Part shown: positions 45,308 through 59,500 of the stretch, in pieces
Layout of the letters: every line of letters begins with the position of its first letter
Numbering within the stretch: position 1 is the first letter of the stretch
Assembly (NCBI GenBank): GCA_003260075.1
Contig: QLIY01000649.1
Location: 1 to 64,000, forward strand
DNA: 64,000 bases
Direction of reading: 5' to 3'
DNA from: Phallusia mammillata
Taxonomy: Eukaryota; Chordata; Ascidiacea; Phlebobranchia; Ascidiidae
Notes under the pieces: model-generated
The model's input: the letters and a program-made list of their open reading frames with translations, nothing else
What the model was told of the DNA's origin: nothing
The model's database searches: none
Translations under genes and position numbers: made by a program

Positions 45308-48300
45308 TAACTACCGATGCCATTTAGAAGATATGTATGTTCACAATTTAAACGTAAATTGTCTGATCCATTTTTGGTAGAAACGTTTTTCCATGCTATT
45401 TATTTATTCACTAAAATGTTCTTCAATGAACATGTTTTGTCCGTTTGTAGACACATGTTGTTCATTTTCAACGTTATAACAGTTTGCATTCGAGTTTGAC
45501 ACAAATCATTGAGGCGACAAATTCGATTCCAGTCGCCTAACTTCGCAATCCCATTATTTCTGGCATCCCGTCGTGACACTCGATTCACAAAAGCAGCTGT
45601 TCTCGTCAATGCGCCAGCCTCAATCCTTTGTCGCAAAATCAGGTCTCTTATTTTCGTGAATTTGTTTCGTGACCCGGTAACATTGCGTCGCGAAACAGTC
45701 GACCTCAATTTGGCTCCGAGAACTCCGCAAGACTCGACACGACAGCCCTTGAAACCATGAGTGCGCCTTAAAATAGTGCTTATACCTCAATTAGCCGTGA
45801 CTTGAAGTGCTAATGCTTGACAGTTGCCGATTCCTTAGTATCCAGTTTAACTTGGGACGCAATCGCTTGTTTTTGTGCTTATTGGAAAGACCTGTTCATG
45901 TCAATTCCAACAATCTTTAAAAATACGTTGTTAGTTAAGAAGACACCATTTTAAGTGGCGTTGTTACTGTCTGATGTGTTGTAATACGTAGTAGTTTGAA
46001 CTCGTTCGTGCTGTGGACAGCTGTAAACCACCAATATTGATATATTCCCTAACGGCAACATGGAAGACGATTCAGTTTCACAATTGAAGTCCAGTAACTC
46101 ATTAGGGAACGACTCCAATGGTGTGCCATAATTTGCCTACATAAAGTTACAGGTATATTGCTATTGATCAACCATATCAAGAAGTCTGCTTGTAGCCTTA
46201 AAATCGAATCAGGAAACGTTTGGCGGAATACCTGTAAAAGGTCTCATCGCATCTTCAAAGGGTAATTAGCATTTCCTTAGCCATGTCAAGCGCTGTGATG
46301 AAAGGGCAGTAGTTTCTGACCTGTCCAGTGCGATGGACAGCGCAGCGGGGGCCGGTAACACGAGATGGTAATAGGTAGAAGTATCACAGTTGAAACAAAG
46401 CTTCTAAGTATGTTTGCAGAGTCTTAAATTGCGACTGAGTTTCCCGTATACACCGACGTTCCTTGTGGACTTAGGTGTCTGGTGATTAAGCAAACGGGTC
46501 CCAATGGAATCGAATGTTTCGGTGGCCTGTTAAGCCCGCCCAATGGGAATACAAAACCCTTTCTCAAGCGCCGATTAGATCCTGGCTTCGTCATAGTTGA
46601 AAGTGTGCGTATGTTGTGTTACCACCGTTGAGGTCATGACTTGGCTGTGTTACATTGCGCTGTAAAGCTAAGAAACAATCTTCGTGTCAAAAACCAGCTT
46701 TATGTTACAACTTGAACAGTGTCAAAAAACGTTTAAGGTGACTAAAAAAACATATAATTAAAACAATAAGCCAATGTCTCATTACTTTTTCTATTACTTT
46801 GCACGCCTAAAGGGGCTTCCTAACACATTTAAACTGTACTTTACTGTCAAGACCCGTTGTGTGTGTGTTTTCTAAACAATTAATTATTCATGTAATGTGT
46901 TCCACTTAATGCAAGATACTCCCAAATTGCACAACAAAGAAACTATTGTGTTTAGGTGGTTTGCTTTCTCATGATTAACCGGTTGCATTTTTTGCCATTG
47001 GTCGTCAAAGGTCTTGCGGTGTTGATAAGTTTTTCAAATTATGGGAATTGTTGCTTTCACAAATGCGTGTCGCCGTGGTATTTCACAAACAAGCTCTTGC
47101 AAAGACAGTTTGTCAAAAGCGCCAAATTTATACAACCAAATATCTTGAAAATCTGTTAAAAGATACCATTGGTCAATTAGTTCCCAATCAGAACGCGGGT
47201 ATAGTTGATAAAATTGATAGTAATGTATTGAAATTCCTGTCTTGCTTTGGACCAGAGAAGATATCTGGTCTGACAATTCCAAACGTCACAGGCTCTACGT
47301 GAGCTTACGGATGACACATTTTTTGTGGACCTTTTTAGCACGGCGTTGTTTATGTAGCTACAATCCCTAGGACTCGTGACTGTTTGGACAGCAGCCGAGA
47401 CGCACGACGGGAAGCAAACGACTCACACAAAGATATACTGATTGTGTGACACACAGATACAAGCCCACCCTCGAAGTACTGTTTATTTGACAAAGGCGCT
47501 CTATTGGCCCACAGGGCATCAATTCCATACACTGTCTGCTTACATAGGACAAGGATTAAGGTTTACAATCATCCTTTACTATGTTTGGTGACACCTCACG
47601 CCCGCTGCTGGTTGATTTTGATTGATATTTACATGCACCACAGTGTTCGAATGTGTTTATTGTCTTTTGATTGTAACGGGTTCGTGCGACTGCAATTGAC
47701 CTACACTGAGGTTTGCACTCAAGCCAGTGTAAAGATATAAAACATTCTTCCCCTTTTTCAAGCTTAAATTTGAATCTAATTGTCCTCAAATACATTTGGG
47801 GAGTTTTCAAGACCGTATTTTGTTTGATTGCACGAAGTTTGATAATGATCCTACTTTTTAAAGCGAGTGCGTTTAGATCCAGTTTGGGACTGGTAAACAT
47901 TGCTTCGTTTGATTGTATCAAGCTGCCTTAAAACCCACTTTGTGAGCAAGAAAAAAAAATCTTCCCAGCTTCCAGACTTTAATACAAACCGTCCGCCAAA
48001 ACGCATCTGAATTGATTTACGATTATAGATACAACCCACAAAATCTATATGCAGTATAATTCCTGTGTCAATTTGTTTTCCGCCCGACCTTAACCAACCA
48101 CAGGCAACGATCTAGACTTCTTGGTCTGTTTGTCCGTGTTCCTCCAGTCTCAAGAGGCAGCTTCCGCGACTTGTGTTTGCATTAGCTCAATGTGAAAGTG
48201 GCCGTCCCAGTCACGTAAGTCCTTCCATGTCCCGCCGCCAGACATTCTAATGCTTGGTCGCTGTTTTCCAACCATCTTTAAATCGATTTGAAAAGCTTAC

Positions 48301-50278
48301 CTTGGGTACTGCAGGTTCGTATGGTGCTGTCGTTTTTGCTCGGTACCCAATGTATTGTCAAATTTCGCTTAATCTCATAAATCGCTTTTCACAAATTTGC
48401 CTGATTTAAAGATGTCATCTGTTTTGTAAAACAAGCCTAAAGTTGTAAGTTCTATGCATCATAAATGCCTGATCCATAAAAAAACGTTTACATCGAATCT
48501 ATTTGCCATTGGACCAAATTTATTTGAAACGAAACGAATTTTATCCAAGTTACCTGAAGTACTCGATGTACCATACGTACCTTTTGCCCCAAATCGCTAT
48601 ATTTGTTCAAGGCTCCTAGTTGTTTAACGTTTGAAGGCTGTGACGTAATTCATGGCCTGTCGCTGACCGTCGGTTCGGGGTGACGAGTGGGTGGCACCAC
48701 TTTAGGAAGATGCGCAGACAATTGCGTGGGCGTTGATCTGAGTTTCGGTCGGTCTGCAAAATATGTGGTTCGTTCAGGTCACACCAAGTTATCCGTTAAA
48801 TTGTTATATAACAACACTTAATAGTCATAAAAAAATTGACTTGTTAGTTGAAATAGGATTTTTATCCCAGTTTCTGTTATATGACTGGTTAGTTTGCTAT
48901 CTGCATTTGGATTACTGACACAACACACACAAATATCTTGTAAATATAGTTTTGTGGTAAATCGAACTTTTATGGATTTTTCTATTGTTTTTTTATGATT
49001 AAATGTACTAAACGTGCTCATAAAGTCGAATGAGACAAATATATCGTTTTTCTATTTCTTTTTGACAACTCAGGATGTAATTGTTTATCCCTTAGTCCTA
49101 CAACGTTTTCAATGGTGGACATCGTCAGGACCCAAAAACTGAGTAAAAAATCTAGAAAAACATAGAGAGCCAAGGTGTAGGTAACAAACTCTATGCCACG
49201 TTCAGTGTTTTTGGCGTTTTATCGGCAACAAAGGACATCTGTATTGGGAATCGCATTTTTGTATTTAATTTCAACAGTTCGCTTATCGACAAATCTCATA
49301 GCCCCAGGTGTTCTCTGTTCCGTCTCCGTTCGCTGCGTAGGTGTTGCTTGCCGGAGCGTATGTTTGTGATAATCTACACAAAACTTTCCATTCCATTGTA
49401 CAATACAACCACTACAAAGCATTGAATAAGCTGTTTGAATATGACAATTTAGGCTCCTAAAGTCTTAACTGAACTTACAAATTTCTAGGAACCGTTTAGT
49501 TTTTTATTGATATTAAGTTATTTAATTAAAATTTGATTTTACGTTAAGGTTGTATTTAATTAATTTTGGTCTTGTTGTATTTTCCGTGGAATTTCCGTGT
49601 TTTTTGTGCAGCTTGTCGGGTTAAAATGCGATTCTCGCAAATACTTATTGAGTACTTTTAACAAATAGAGACATAGAATATGTTAGTTCCACAGTGCTGG
49701 TTTGTTAAGGCAATATTAATCTCATGTTATACAGCCTCACTTAAATTTTAGTTTGGTTTGTACTCTACGTATACCCAACATCATGCAACGCTTATAGTTA
49801 TTTTGGTCTCGACCAAAAATTGCAAGTAGCTCATTTTCGCGCCCTGGGTCGTCTGGCATCGTCTTGATGTTATCTAAGCAATTGTGGCGCATTTGGCTGA
49901 AGTAGTTTCATTCGAAATACCTTTATATTACAAAGCAACCTTAACCCACATGCAAAAAAGACTTCCATCTAAAGTTGATAATTGAGTTTTTTCAGCTGTG
50001 CGTTGGTGCAATTGCGTTGCATGGACCGCGGCATTCGCGCGAGCAAAATGCGGATCAAATCTTCAGCTCTCGTTACAAGGAGACTCTTCGCTCGTGCCCG
50101 TGCAAGTATAGGATGTCAAAATAACGACGAGGCCGCCAGACTTTAACCCGGTTTCCCTAGGAGGGGCTGACCGCCCTTGCTCATGCGATGGCCATTGCCT
50201 CTTAAGGAGTCCCCTAAGATGACTCAAACGACTTCAGTCTTTTGTTGTTCACAACTGTATAAAACCTAAGTCTGACAA

Positions 50279-50522
50279 TGTTAGGTGGCGACTAAGGTGG
50301 TTTTAACGGGTTATTTGTTGTAAGAGCTGAGGTGTCTAAACCCTTAACAGTATCAGTGGTCACGGTACAAGGGGGGGGGGAAAGTCTGGCATTGTTAGGT
50401 GGCGACTAAGGTGGTTTTAACGGGTTATTTGTTGTAATGTCTGGATAAAAGGTCATAGCTAGGTATGTTTAGAGCTGAGGTGTCTAAACCCTTAACAGTA
50501 TCAGTGGTCACGGTACAAGTTG
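50279..50522. repeat. Direct duplication with (G)10 joint at 50371-50380
   Basis: Copy 1 has two parts, 'gttaggtggcgactaaggtg' to 'ttatttgttgtaa' and 'gagctgaggtgtctaaaccc' to 'cacggtacaag'. They recur after ten G. Copy 2 has about 40 extra bases between the two parts ('tgtctggataaaaggtcat' and on), so the copies differ by an indel. Confidence 0.8.
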
Positions 50523-53500
50523 GTATTAGTGGTTAAATATACTTTTATGAAATTGACATCAGCAGTTCCTTATTCAAATAGAAAAGGCTACAACGTTTCA
50601 AAAATGATCTTTTGTGTTTATATGCACCTGTTTGTATCCAGAAAGTCCAAACGAAATTTATTTGGCCGAATTGATAAGTGAATTAAAGTATTATACTTCA
50701 AGCTTCACGTCCAATTGTTTCTCGCGCATCTTAAATGCACGACTTTATTCCTTTAATGCTCATCGAACTTTGTGCTTGTAACTTGTAATATTGGGTGTTA
50801 TTTAATTGTCTCCTTCAAAAACACATAGGTTTTTTAGCTCCTCAAGTAAGCGAACGGCAAGGTTGCGACTGCGCGGTCATCATATCGTGTAATATGTAAT
50901 TGACAGGTCCTTAAAAATAGTTTTTGAAATGGGCACTGAACACATGCAAATTCATCATTCATCATGTTGCTAAGTTTCATCATTTATCACGTACTCCTCT
51001 AGCAAGTGGACAAGGTAGCGTTTCGTTATCGCATAATCAAAATGCGTTATCACATTTCCACAACAAACCCGTGTCTCGCTTGTTCCGGGCTCAGCTTAAA
51101 TCCGACTATTACCGCGACGTTCATCCCCGATTTTGTCACATTTACCCGCAGTTAAAGGAAAGGTCTTCGTAGTCCAGGAGTGATTAGCCCACGATGTTTA
51201 CATTCATATCAAGATCGCATCAGCATCAGTTGCGAGTTCTTGAACGTAGGCGGAACTTGTTTTTACGCCTCTGGCAATGAGATTAAACTCTGCCAAGCGA
51301 ATGCACAAGGCAGGGTATGCGGGCAACACAATGAAACGAATTGTGGTGCAACGTAATATTGAAATCCGGATGTTTGGATGACCGACATGTCTTTGTTTTG
51401 ACACCGCGTGGGCATACATGGGCGTTCGCAACATGCCTCATGTTTTGTGTAAATTTTCTTGGAGATTGGGTCTAGTTACACCTCCCGTCCTCGGCACATA
51501 AAGCATAAAGCATTGTGGTAAAATTTTTCGCAAACATAGTTTTAAAGCTAGCCCAGCAAGGTGATGTAAATTATAAGTTCTTATGTATGTTGTATTAAAC
51601 CCAATTTACGCATGTAAAGACGTGTTTCATCGCTTTAACAAAAATTACCACGAAAAACGACTTTTTTGAGCTTTTCACATTTTAAGGCGTTGGTTGTTTG
51701 TTTTTACACAGTCAGGTCAAAACCTTTTAGACTCGCGGGTCTACACTTGAAAGCTGACGTCAGACTTAATGTTATGACGCCATGGCTGTTTGTTGTAAAC
51801 CACGGCACCGAAGCGTCCATTCTCGTTTGAGTAACCGTCTAGAAATTCCCGGGTAATGCTGCATATGATTTCCATAGTGCTAACTGAAAGAGTTTATCTT
51901 GGTTATTTTATCTTGGTATACCAAATTTCAGCTTTTGATGAATTCTTTTGAAAAATAAATTTTGAATTTCTTTTGAATTCTTTTTTTTTTGAATTCATTC
52001 TCGAACTTTTTGAATTCTTTTTTTGATGAGAAATATTAGAGCCCAACTAAACGTAAAAAGCGACATGCTTTATTGCTCGAGCTTTTCGGCAAATGCCCAT
52101 GCCATCATTAGTGGTATGAGGCTACAACAGTTTTTTGAACAGATTAGAGTATAACTTCTCCATTGAATTGTTGAAATTTGTGACAAAATTACGTAACCAC
52201 GGGTGAATGAGCGAAACTCTTTGGCCCGTTTATTTGCGCAGTAACATATCCTCTTACAATTTTGCTGCTTGGGAAATGTCTGAATTTACAACATACAAAG
52301 TAATGCTTGTTTATCTCATGTTATGTGAGATGGCGTACCAACGAGTAAACCATGTTTCCTGGTTTGTCTTGTGTGTGAAACTTTGCTCAAATTATGTACA
52401 GCATAAGGGAAAGCTTGTAAAACACATCACCACCACTCGTGTAAGAATGTGTGTCGAGTTTCAATGTTTGCTTGTGGACAATTTGATAAACCAGTGTGCT
52501 AACGGACAGTTGTATATTTCAGACTATAACCACATGAAAAAGTCTTTAACCCCCTTGGTTGGTCATTTTTTGCATTTGACGCTTTTCTAATGTATGGGTT
52601 CATGCGATCTTGATAGACTTTTGCAAAAGACGTGTATTACAAACTTCTTTCTATTTAAACTTTTTTGTCCGTTAAGCATAAAATACAATGAATATCTGTT
52701 CAACTCAATATATAGCAAGGTCGTAATGTCAATTTACGCCAAAACAGGCCATCCATATATACAACACAGAAAAGACTTGAAAATAGGCGCTCTTTAGAGG
52801 TGGTCGGCGTGGGGGTGTTTGTTAAACGTCACAGTGTAACGCCAGGCCGGGAAAAGTACACAAACTTCAAGTGTGGATACGTCACGATCAGATAATGACC
52901 TTCTTTGTGGGGCTCGGACCCTTCCGACGCACAGACATTACGTCATTAGAGAACACGCGAGGCGCTTCGAATATTTCTGTCCCTGTAACGCTGATCTTTA
53001 TGATAGAGCGCCGTGATGAATAAATGATAAAGGGCGGATTCCAAAAATTTCGGCCTGTGCCGTAAACTTGAACATTTAAAAATTCTTTGATCTTTGTTTT
53101 CTTTCTAAGCCTAAATAAATGAATTTTGTATAGATTTATTTGGTTGTAAAAATTAGCCAAAACATTGAATACAATGCTCTTCAAAAACCTAGACATTGGG
53201 TTACCAGTGCATCAATTAAAACAATTAATCAAATTTTAAGTATGTTATCCATTTCAATACATAAGTATATGTTTGCTCAACTATACTTTACTTTGGTTTA
53301 ACCTGGTAAAATTCTTATAATACGAAAACCATCAATTGTTGGTTGAGGCGTGGGGTGAAATAAACAAACAGTGGAATGACCATTGGTAACCGGGGGTAAA
53401 TATAACTACGTCGCACACACCGTGTCATAATATTGACCGTGTCCGATAAATTATCTTGTGGCACTTCGCCAATTGTTGGTCTAATATCGGTCGACGCTTC

Positions 53501-56500
53501 CTTGCGTTTTTATATCAAACGATATGTTTATAAATGGCAACCTATTTTAGACCACAGGCAACCTATAAACAAACCATGAACCCTATGAACAGCATTTTTG
53601 ACAGGTAATAGCCATTTTAAACCAATCTCAAACACACCATTAAAAAATATATAACAAAGGGAAAAAACTCTAATCTAAAAACAGCTCAGCTTTATATTGA
53701 GCACTTTATAGGAGCAAACCTTATTTAAAGTAGGCCTAAAATGGATTCTTTGCGAATGGCCTTCAATTGTAAATTACCGTGACTATTTTGGATTTGGCAA
53801 AGGTAGACGGTCTTTAGGTCGAAATTCGTCTTTTAAGGCAGGCCTAGATAAGAAGTCGTTAATGTGTGATAACCTTGCCGGTCGAGATGCTAGCTTGATA
53901 TCTGTATAGATTGATGACGGGCTTTAGCTATGCACAATGGGACGATGGTGAATTTTGAAAACTGATCTTTATCTCTTTTTACACTAATCTGTTGCGGAAA
54001 TTGAACATGCAACATAAAAAGTATACGGTTTGGTTAGAGCACGTTTTTGTACTATTTTAGGTTTTAATGAGTTTGTAAAATTACCAAGTTCGAAATTTTC
54101 TGTAAAATACCGCACCTCTGAACGATAAGTTTTTCTTTAAAAAACAAAACAAAAATGTAGTTTCAAGTTGTACAAGACACATGTGCTGTGTCATGTCATT
54201 CACCACTTCAATAATATACCCAACGCTTTGTATAAATCAGCCAATTATGCAGGACCCATTTGCAATCAGCAATTATCAATGTGCGTGCTTTCCAAAGGTA
54301 AATGTATATTAGATGTCCCTTAGGGATTTCTATTGGACGACTAGCGTGAGCTATGAACTGGAAAGCAGTAATATATTTGTTTTTGTTTCCTTATGTCTAA
54401 CAAATGCAATAACGCAGTTAGTGTGATCAAATCATTAAGCTCAAGTTATAATTGCTTTAAATTAGATTGTCAAAATGTTTTCAAAACGCAAATATTTTTC
54501 AAAATGTATACCTTTCAACTAAACCTTAGGCATTTTAGGGGAATTTATGCTTTAAATAGAGTGTGTACATTTTAACGTGTTGTTTGAAATGTATATTTAT
54601 TTGTCAAAAAACATGCGGACGTACCAGCAAAACTTAAGTCAAATGCTTCAACGCAAACATATCCGAAACCCCACGTATGCAGCTTCTATATACAGGCCAT
54701 AAATCACTTCGAAAAAAAAAAACTTTACGCCACGCACATTTCGACCACTTAAACTGCGCAGCGTTCCTAAAACTGGATGATCCGTGGGCATGTTTTGCCA
54801 TTTGCACAACGTTCACCTTGAATGGCGAAACCATTTCACGGCCTGTTGATCCACCGGGACTTTAGGCTTCAGGACCTATAGCCTGAACGCTAGACACTTC
54901 GTCGATTTGAATTCAAATTAACCGCGACTTGACACGTTGAGAGAGAACTTGCACCCGCAATTTCGGGGCTGACCTACTGGCAAGTATTTTGCGAAATTTG
55001 ACACCAAATACATGTTTTGTCAGCACTTATGGCACGCACTCCCCTAATGCGAATCATATGTAGCGAAATGCAGAAAGTTTTAAACTCTTAAGCGAGCATA
55101 GTTGCACCAATACCACTCCAAATCTAAAATTGTGCGATTTTTAAGTCAAAAAAGTCCAATTGTTATGGTGTTTGGCTTTCACAATTGTGAAAAGTTAAAA
55201 AAAGTATATTTAATCGAGATTACACATGCTTTTTAATCACATTCTGAATCTAAAATAGATTTATCTGTTGTACAAAGTATAAAAAGGCATAGAAGTGTTG
55301 TTATCATGAAGATTTTCAATTGACATGGGGTTGATAAACCTATTTGATTCATAATAAACACTTAAGGACTAAACATCCGATTCAGTAGCTTACAATTCAC
55401 TTTATGAATGCTAATGTCAAACCTGTATAGCATAGTGGGGACTTCACATACTGACACCATTCATCTTTTCACTAGTAGTTTTTCAATAGAGGTTAAACAA
55501 GTACTGAGTATACTTGAAACTTGAAATACAAGCATATCACATTATAATTTGGGTTAAAAGTTTGTGCCGCAGCGAAACTGAAGAAGGTAAAGTAACTTTA
55601 AACTGTTCAAGTGTGTACACCTGTGTTCCCAACCAAAATGCAAGACACCAAAACCAAAATCCTAACCCTTTTGTGTTTAGTTGACAGGAACCCAGGTTGT
55701 TATTGGTTCCCTTCCCTGAACACAAATTGTTTTTGTCCGTGCCTTTGTCTGTCCAACGCTGGTTTGTTCTAAGCGTTTGGCCAATAAAAAATGCTTCGAG
55801 CTTATTCAAATTGTTAGCTTGTTATCCAAAGTTGATCCATTTGGCCCTGGATGATCCAGCGGTTCACACACATACATACAAAACGTGAAATTTTACTTAC
55901 TAGAGTACATGATCCAGGAGTTTCATACTTTATTGGATGCTGCATTGCAAAAGGTTTTAAATGTTTTTGTAACTTTTAGTTGGATTTGCGCATTTAATTC
56001 TGCAAATGGAAAAGTCACCTAAAAAACATTACATCGCATCAAATCTATACAACCGTTTTTAAAGAAATTGAACGTTTTCTAAATCATTTTTTTGAAGCGT
56101 TTGAAACGCAACTTTATACAAAATGCATTTTACTGACTAAGAAATGTGCCCAGTAACCTCGGTTTAAACGTACAAGATTCTTGACTCGGCGTCTCAAGTC
56201 AGGGTCCATTAGCGCTAAACCCTAGCTTAGCATGTTTGGGTGTTTTCGTAATGTTATGAGCTCCTCTCTTCCAAGAGCGTGACCTTTGCGATGGATGACG
56301 TGTTTATGACGTCTGAAATGGACGTTCTAGAATTGAAATCGGATGTTAGGGCCGTTGACGAGTGACGCGACGTTAGAAAGTTTGACGTCATTATGTGTAC
56401 CTTCAAAGGCGATGTTGATGTATTGAATTCAAGCGAACGGGGAAAATTATTTTACTGCGTTGAAGATTTAAGTCTGTCTGGTCTTATTTCCCGTGTTTGT

Positions 56501-59500
56501 ATAAGTTAAATCAAATCACGTTGATGGCTTTAAATGCACATCTACAAAATGTCTAGTGGTATTGGCATGGTTGAAATGGCGAGAGAATATAACTTACCTT
56601 GTTTTGATGCAAGTTTATTGTATTATCTAACGAAGATTATACACTTGGAAAAATGAGTTTATTCTCAAATCGTATAGATTAATTTTTCGTTGTAAATTAT
56701 CCTGTACAAATTCTGGCAATACCCAATATACTGTGGCTTCTATTTTTAACGGAACTGGTCGAATCAATTTTTATATAAAACTTTTCAAAATGTTTGTGTT
56801 TGGGAATATACACCGATACTTTCACTAAAATTATACAGGCTATATTTTACTTTCCGCACATAGTATAAAATTCCTTAATGGACAGACAAGTTACATGATG
56901 TAAGCATTCATGTATTGATTCGTGTAACCACATTTCGCGATAGTTCAAAACAGGATCGGTCAAGCCCGGACAAGCCTTCCATATTTACCTAGTGGCCCGC
57001 TCGCAAACGTTTACATCTCTTCTATGTTGGCACTGGATTTTTCCATCACCGCTTTTAACGCAGATCAAGTGTTGTTCCTAAGCGTCCGCCAACGCAAAAA
57101 TATTGTTGATTGCCTTTCCCTTGAGGCACGATCGGCGTTTAAGTTCATACATTTGGCCATGTGTGTTGTGTACAGCTGTAATCTAATCTAGATCTCTTGG
57201 TATTTGAATGTACTCCCTTCTGCGCCTGTACAGCTAAGTATTTTTGCACATACCTAGTGAAATACTTGTTTTGTATTTAACGAGTTTTAACTATCGTTTT
57301 TTGCGGGTAGGCATTCATTTAGAGATTGCCCAAATTTTTTCATCCGCTTTAAGTGCTTGTTAAACTCGTTATGTCTTGAAAACCGATCCGTCGACGCCAA
57401 TACCCATTTATCGACGGTCAAATATGGAATTTGTCATGTCTACATAGCAAATTCCAGGCAAATCGGTCTGGTAACGTTTCATTCCGTCTCAAACCGTGAT
57501 AGTACCATTGTTCCTCAGGGCAGAAACTAGACGAAAAATTGCACTGATGAAATTCCGCAAAGTTTTTTAAACCTTTTTCTACGCATAAATCACTTATCGA
57601 AGCGTGAAAATCTTGTTGCTAACCGCTGTGAGTAAAGACTTTCTTGTTTGAATAGCTTGACTCGTTTTTTCCGGCCTCTTTCAATCGTCAATGGCGTTTC
57701 ACGTTAACCTGTTTCCGCGCTTCATCCGGCATAAACAACCCAGCATCAACAAGCAGGCGTTTTATCTTTTACTTTCCGTCGTTGGCGTGAAGCCACAAAC
57801 GAAAACAGGTAGCTTTTCTGGCGTATCACTTTCCTAAAGCTTTCGCGACACAGAAACCTTAATCGCCTAATAAGCAGAAAAAACGGGCCTGGCAGGGTCA
57901 AAGGGCGAATAGAAAGAGGATCAGCTGGTTTTGGGTCCAAGTAAGTGATATGGACGTTTGCAAGGCGTTCCAACTTGCGTTTGATGTTACTCAACGGCCA
58001 CAGCACGGGCCATTTGTTTTGCAAACGGCGTTTGGGCCCAGGCGCGCCCGGTTTCGCCACTAATCCCGAAACGCAGAGAGAAAGAAATAAACGGAACCGA
58101 AGTAGGGACACGCGCTGGTTTTGCACGCCGGTGCGTTCGTTAAAAGTGCGCACCGCCTGTCGGATGTCTGTGTTTTCGCTTTATGTTTTACTGGTCGCTC
58201 GCCGGTTCGGAGGGCCTTGAGCGTTTCTTTCATGCTCTTGTACACGATGCGGCCCGGCGGCTGAACCAGACGTGCCATTTCCTGCTTTGGAGATAGCAAA
58301 CTTGCGACGGGTACCTATCGTGTGGGTTGTTGTACTGCTGCTTACAAGATACGTTATCGCTAAGTATATTCCCATTAACAAAACCCCCTCGAGCAGCTTG
58401 ACTGTAAAATACCGAATCTTCAAAACATTTCAAGCCTATAATTTTGCAACTTGCCTAAATTGTTAAAGGAATATTTTTCTTTCAAATTAGATCATTCGCT
58501 GTTTTCAATAAGAAAAAATATCGATAAGAACTGATGGTTGCAAATATGATCACATACCGTTTTGTCCTTACATGAAGCCTCCTCCAGTCAGTAATAGTAA
58601 AATGAGTGCTCAAAAATCGAAACTAACGATGTTTTCGTTTTGTCGATCGAAGCAAATTGAATTTTTCGCCAAGAATGACTAAAATTTTCGGCAAAACGCA
58701 TCAGTTCCGCTTGAGCAAATTCCGTCATCGATTAGGAAGGGGGTCGAGTCGCTTTGTTTTGTGCAACTTACCTTAAAAGCTTGGACGCTGTCTCTTGAGA
58801 AAGATAGATAGCTTGTGTCGGCTCTTGATCGATTCGAAGCCTTTGACCCCACCGGCTAAAGTTGCGCCATTATTGAGTCATTTGTGCACAAATTCCAACG
58901 CTTTACTTTTTTTAGGTATTCTTTTCTGATCCTCAAAAATTTGTACGTTAATATGACACTAAAATTTTAAAATTTTCGTAGTTCAAGTTATATTTGCATT
59001 TAAAATCTTTTTATCTCTGTTGATGTTTTGGTTTGAAAATTGTAGACAGTCTGATGGTTTCCTCAGTAGTTGACACGACTAATCCAATAATTTGTTCCCG
59101 AAAGACACAATGCCAAAACCTGTCATAATTGTGATGAATCGGTGTGACTGTTTCCAAAAAAAACCTTGTACGAAAATTTGTCTATGAAGAGATAGAGGTA
59201 GTTTCTAGTGAATCGTTGTGAAAGGTCACGAAACCGAAAAGACAGCTTTTCTGTGTTAAATAATTCAGCCTGTTTACGAAAAAGTGCTCAATTTCACAGT
59301 AAATAATTGATGAAGCTTAAGTCTTTGTGCATTGACTTGCTGCAAATTGTAATCACCAGCTAAAACTTACTTTGACCCGGAGGTCATGTATTTGATGTAA
59401 ACCTAAAGACAGTTTTAGCTAAGATCTTATTAGGACAACACAATCGTTAGTATTGGGCTTCTTCTATGACCCATTTCAAGCAATGTTTTTTAATATAACT

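Noticed and set aside
45509-45760. Overlapping plus and minus frames near the spliced-leader-like site
   Set aside because: No family pattern and both strands open; treated as chance.
52207-52590. 127-codon plus-strand frame in the collagen intron
   Set aside because: Starts with ATG but shows no domain, signal peptide or splice support.
57746-58299. Overlapping frames on both strands in a GC-richer block
   Set aside because: Fewer stop codons are expected in GC-richer DNA; no protein pattern was seen in either strand.
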